24,855 bases of DNA, taken from assembly GCF_947252345.1 (NCBI RefSeq), contig NZ_CAMXVC010000027.1:1-24855 (forward strand). The letters run 5' to 3'. A model generated the notes under the pieces. That model had not been told where the DNA came from and did no database searches. It saw only the letters and a list, made by a program, of their open reading frames with translations. The stretch comes from an uncultured Finegoldia sp. GTDB lineage: Bacteria > Bacillota > Clostridia > Tissierellales > Peptoniphilaceae. Shown piece by piece: positions 23,651 through 24,855 of the stretch (positions are counted from its first letter, which is position 1; every line of letters begins with the position of its first letter). A program made the position numbers and the translations under genes.

Positions 23651-24768
23651 TGGAAGATAATCCAATAAAATTAACATTAGACGTTGAAGAACCTAAAATT
23701 GACGATTTGGAACAAAACGAGATTTTTTATCCTGAAATTGAGCAAAAAGTCAAACTCACTCCCGAAGAACAAAAAACCGTTGATGAGTTTGTCAAACAAA
23801 TCGATTTGTCCAATTCAAATATCGTGTTGCAATACGGAGTCGGTGCTCAAAAGAAGATAGCTAGTTTTTCAGAAAAAACTTTGAACAGCGTCAAGACAAA
23901 AGACTTGGGAGAGGTTGGAAATTTATTATCTTCAGTAGTGACGCAATTAAAATCATTTGATGAAACTGAGGACAAGGGTGTTTTTGCATTTTTTAAAAAA
24001 AGCGCCAATAAAATTACAGCTCTTAGAACAAAATATGATAAGGTGGAAAAAAATGTAGATGAGATTTCAAAAATTTTGGAAAATCATCAGATTACTTTGA
24101 TGAAAGATATTTCTCTGTTGGACCAAATGTATAAGTTAAACGAGCAGTACTACAAGGAATTATCTATGTATATTTTAGCTGGTCAAAAAAAATTAGATCA
24201 AGTTAAAAACGAAGAACTTCCCAATATGCTTAAAGAAGCGGAAACTTCCCCAAATTCTATAACAGCACAAAAGGCAAATGATTTGAGAGACTTGGCGACG
24301 AGATTCGAAAAGAAATTGCACGATTTAGAACTTACAAGAATTGTCAGCTTGCAAATGGCTCCGCAAATAAGAATGGTTCAATCATCAAATGCTGTAATGG
24401 TTGAAAAAATCCAGTCTACAATCGTGAATACAATTCCTATCTGGAAAAACCAAATGGTTTTGTCATTAGGTGTTTATCACAATTCTCAGGCTATTGAAGC
24501 TCAAAAGATGGTTACTGATTTGACCAATGATTTGTTGCGTAAAAACGCTGATACGTTGAAAATGAGTGCTATCGAAACAGCTAAAGCAACCGAGAGAGGA
24601 ATTATTGATGTCGAAACGATAAAACACACTAACGAACAACTAATCAGTGCACTAGATGAGGTTCGCAATATTCAATTAGAAGGTCACGAAAATAGAGTTA
24701 AAGCAAAGAAAGAACTTATGGCAATGGAAAAAGAATTAAAAGACAGACTTTTGAATAAGACAAATTAA
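23650..24768 (+). CDS. TelA family protein (toxic anion resistance)
   Basis: This 372-residue, nearly all-helical protein matches the TelA family (PF05816). The conserved core is about 230-345, including RIVSLQMAPQIRMVQ, NTIPIWKNQMVLSLG and TNDLLRKNADTL. There is no signal peptide or membrane helix, so it is probably cytoplasmic and may act at the membrane through the XpaC-like partner. Family members have been linked to tellurite and to cell-envelope antibiotic tolerance, but the mechanism is unknown. It starts by a one-base overlap with the upstream gene and is followed by a terminator. In B. subtilis xpaC and its telA homologue yaaN are also adjacent. Confidence 0.9.
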   Translation: MEDNPIKLTLDVEEPKIDDLEQNEIFYPEIEQKVKLTPEEQKTVDEFVKQIDLSNSNIVLQYGVGAQKKIASFSEKTLNSVKTKDLGEVGNLLSSVVTQLKSFDETEDKGVFAFFKKSANKITALRTKYDKVEKNVDEISKILENHQITLMKDISLLDQMYKLNEQYYKELSMYILAGQKKLDQVKNEELPNMLKEAETSPNSITAQKANDLRDLATRFEKKLHDLELTRIVSLQMAPQIRMVQSSNAVMVEKIQSTIVNTIPIWKNQMVLSLGVYHNSQAIEAQKMVTDLTNDLLRKNADTLKMSAIETAKATERGIIDVETIKHTNEQLISALDEVRNIQLEGHENRVKAKKELMAMEKELKDRLLNKTN

Positions 24769-24773
24769 TTTTC

Positions 24774-24809
24774 AATGAGTGGTATTTTTAATATCGCTCA
24801 TTTTAGTAC
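24774..24809 (+). terminator. Terminator after telA
   Basis: AATGAG pairs with CTCATT, enclosing a small internal mismatch and a TATT/AATA inner stem, followed by a short T run. It lies just after the telA stop codon. It is a moderate intrinsic terminator. Confidence 0.65.
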
Positions 24810-24812
24810 CAT

Positions 24813-24855
24813 AAATAGTGTAAGAAAGGAAGTAATTCCTATCTTGCACTATTTT
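24813..24855. terminator. Long hairpin with GUAA loop at the window edge
   Basis: Positions 24813-24831 and 24836-24854 form a 19-bp stem with only two mismatches around a GTAA loop. The window ends in TTTT. On the plus strand the loop is a GNRA-type tetraloop. It may be a second or bidirectional terminator shared with a convergent gene beyond the edge, or a repeat copy. Confidence 0.6.

Overview
The window is AT-rich DNA with tight operons, near-consensus sigma-A promoters, AGGAGG-type ribosome binding sites and U-tailed hairpin terminators. The gene content is that of a low-GC Firmicute. The order rqcP-divIC-yabR-tilS-hpt-ftsH-coaX-dusB-lysS is the Bacillus/Clostridium housekeeping cluster, but the sporulation genes that sit in it in spore formers (yabP, yabQ, spoIIE) are missing. 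With the type III glutamine synthetase this suggests a non-sporulating anaerobic Tissierellia/Peptoniphilaceae member such as Finegoldia. The genus is an inference, not something proved by the sequence.

Layout, left to right. Positions 1-430 look like the end of an integrative element of the CTn5/Tn1549 kind: the first 18 codons of a RepA_N-type replication initiator and a small CD1845-like membrane protein, both on the minus strand. From 484 to 22416 every gene is on the minus strand, so transcription runs from high to low coordinates. In transcription order these are: Nudix hydrolase-whiA; terminator; dnaE-pfkA-pyk-HAD phosphatase-rqcP-divIC; promoter; yabR; terminator; tilS-hpt-ftsH-small membrane protein; promoter with a leader hairpin; glnN-pyrG-coaX-dusB; promoter; greA-lysS; terminator. 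At 22568-24768 a divergent plus-strand pair encodes an XpaC-like membrane protein and a TelA-family protein, followed by two hairpins.

The genes cover replication (dnaE), the two committed steps of glycolysis (pfkA, pyk), division (divIC), ribosome rescue and tRNA maturation (rqcP, tilS, dusB, lysS), purine salvage (hpt), membrane proteolysis (ftsH), glutamine and CTP synthesis (glnN feeding pyrG), the first step of CoA synthesis (coaX) and transcript cleavage (greA).

I see no clearly novel multi-gene system. The points most worth checking are the mobile-element junction beside lysS, a lysyl-tRNA synthetase with an added C-terminal tRNA-binding domain, an intrinsic-terminator hairpin inside the glnN leader, and a tilS start codon that lies directly behind a terminator and has no usual ribosome binding site.
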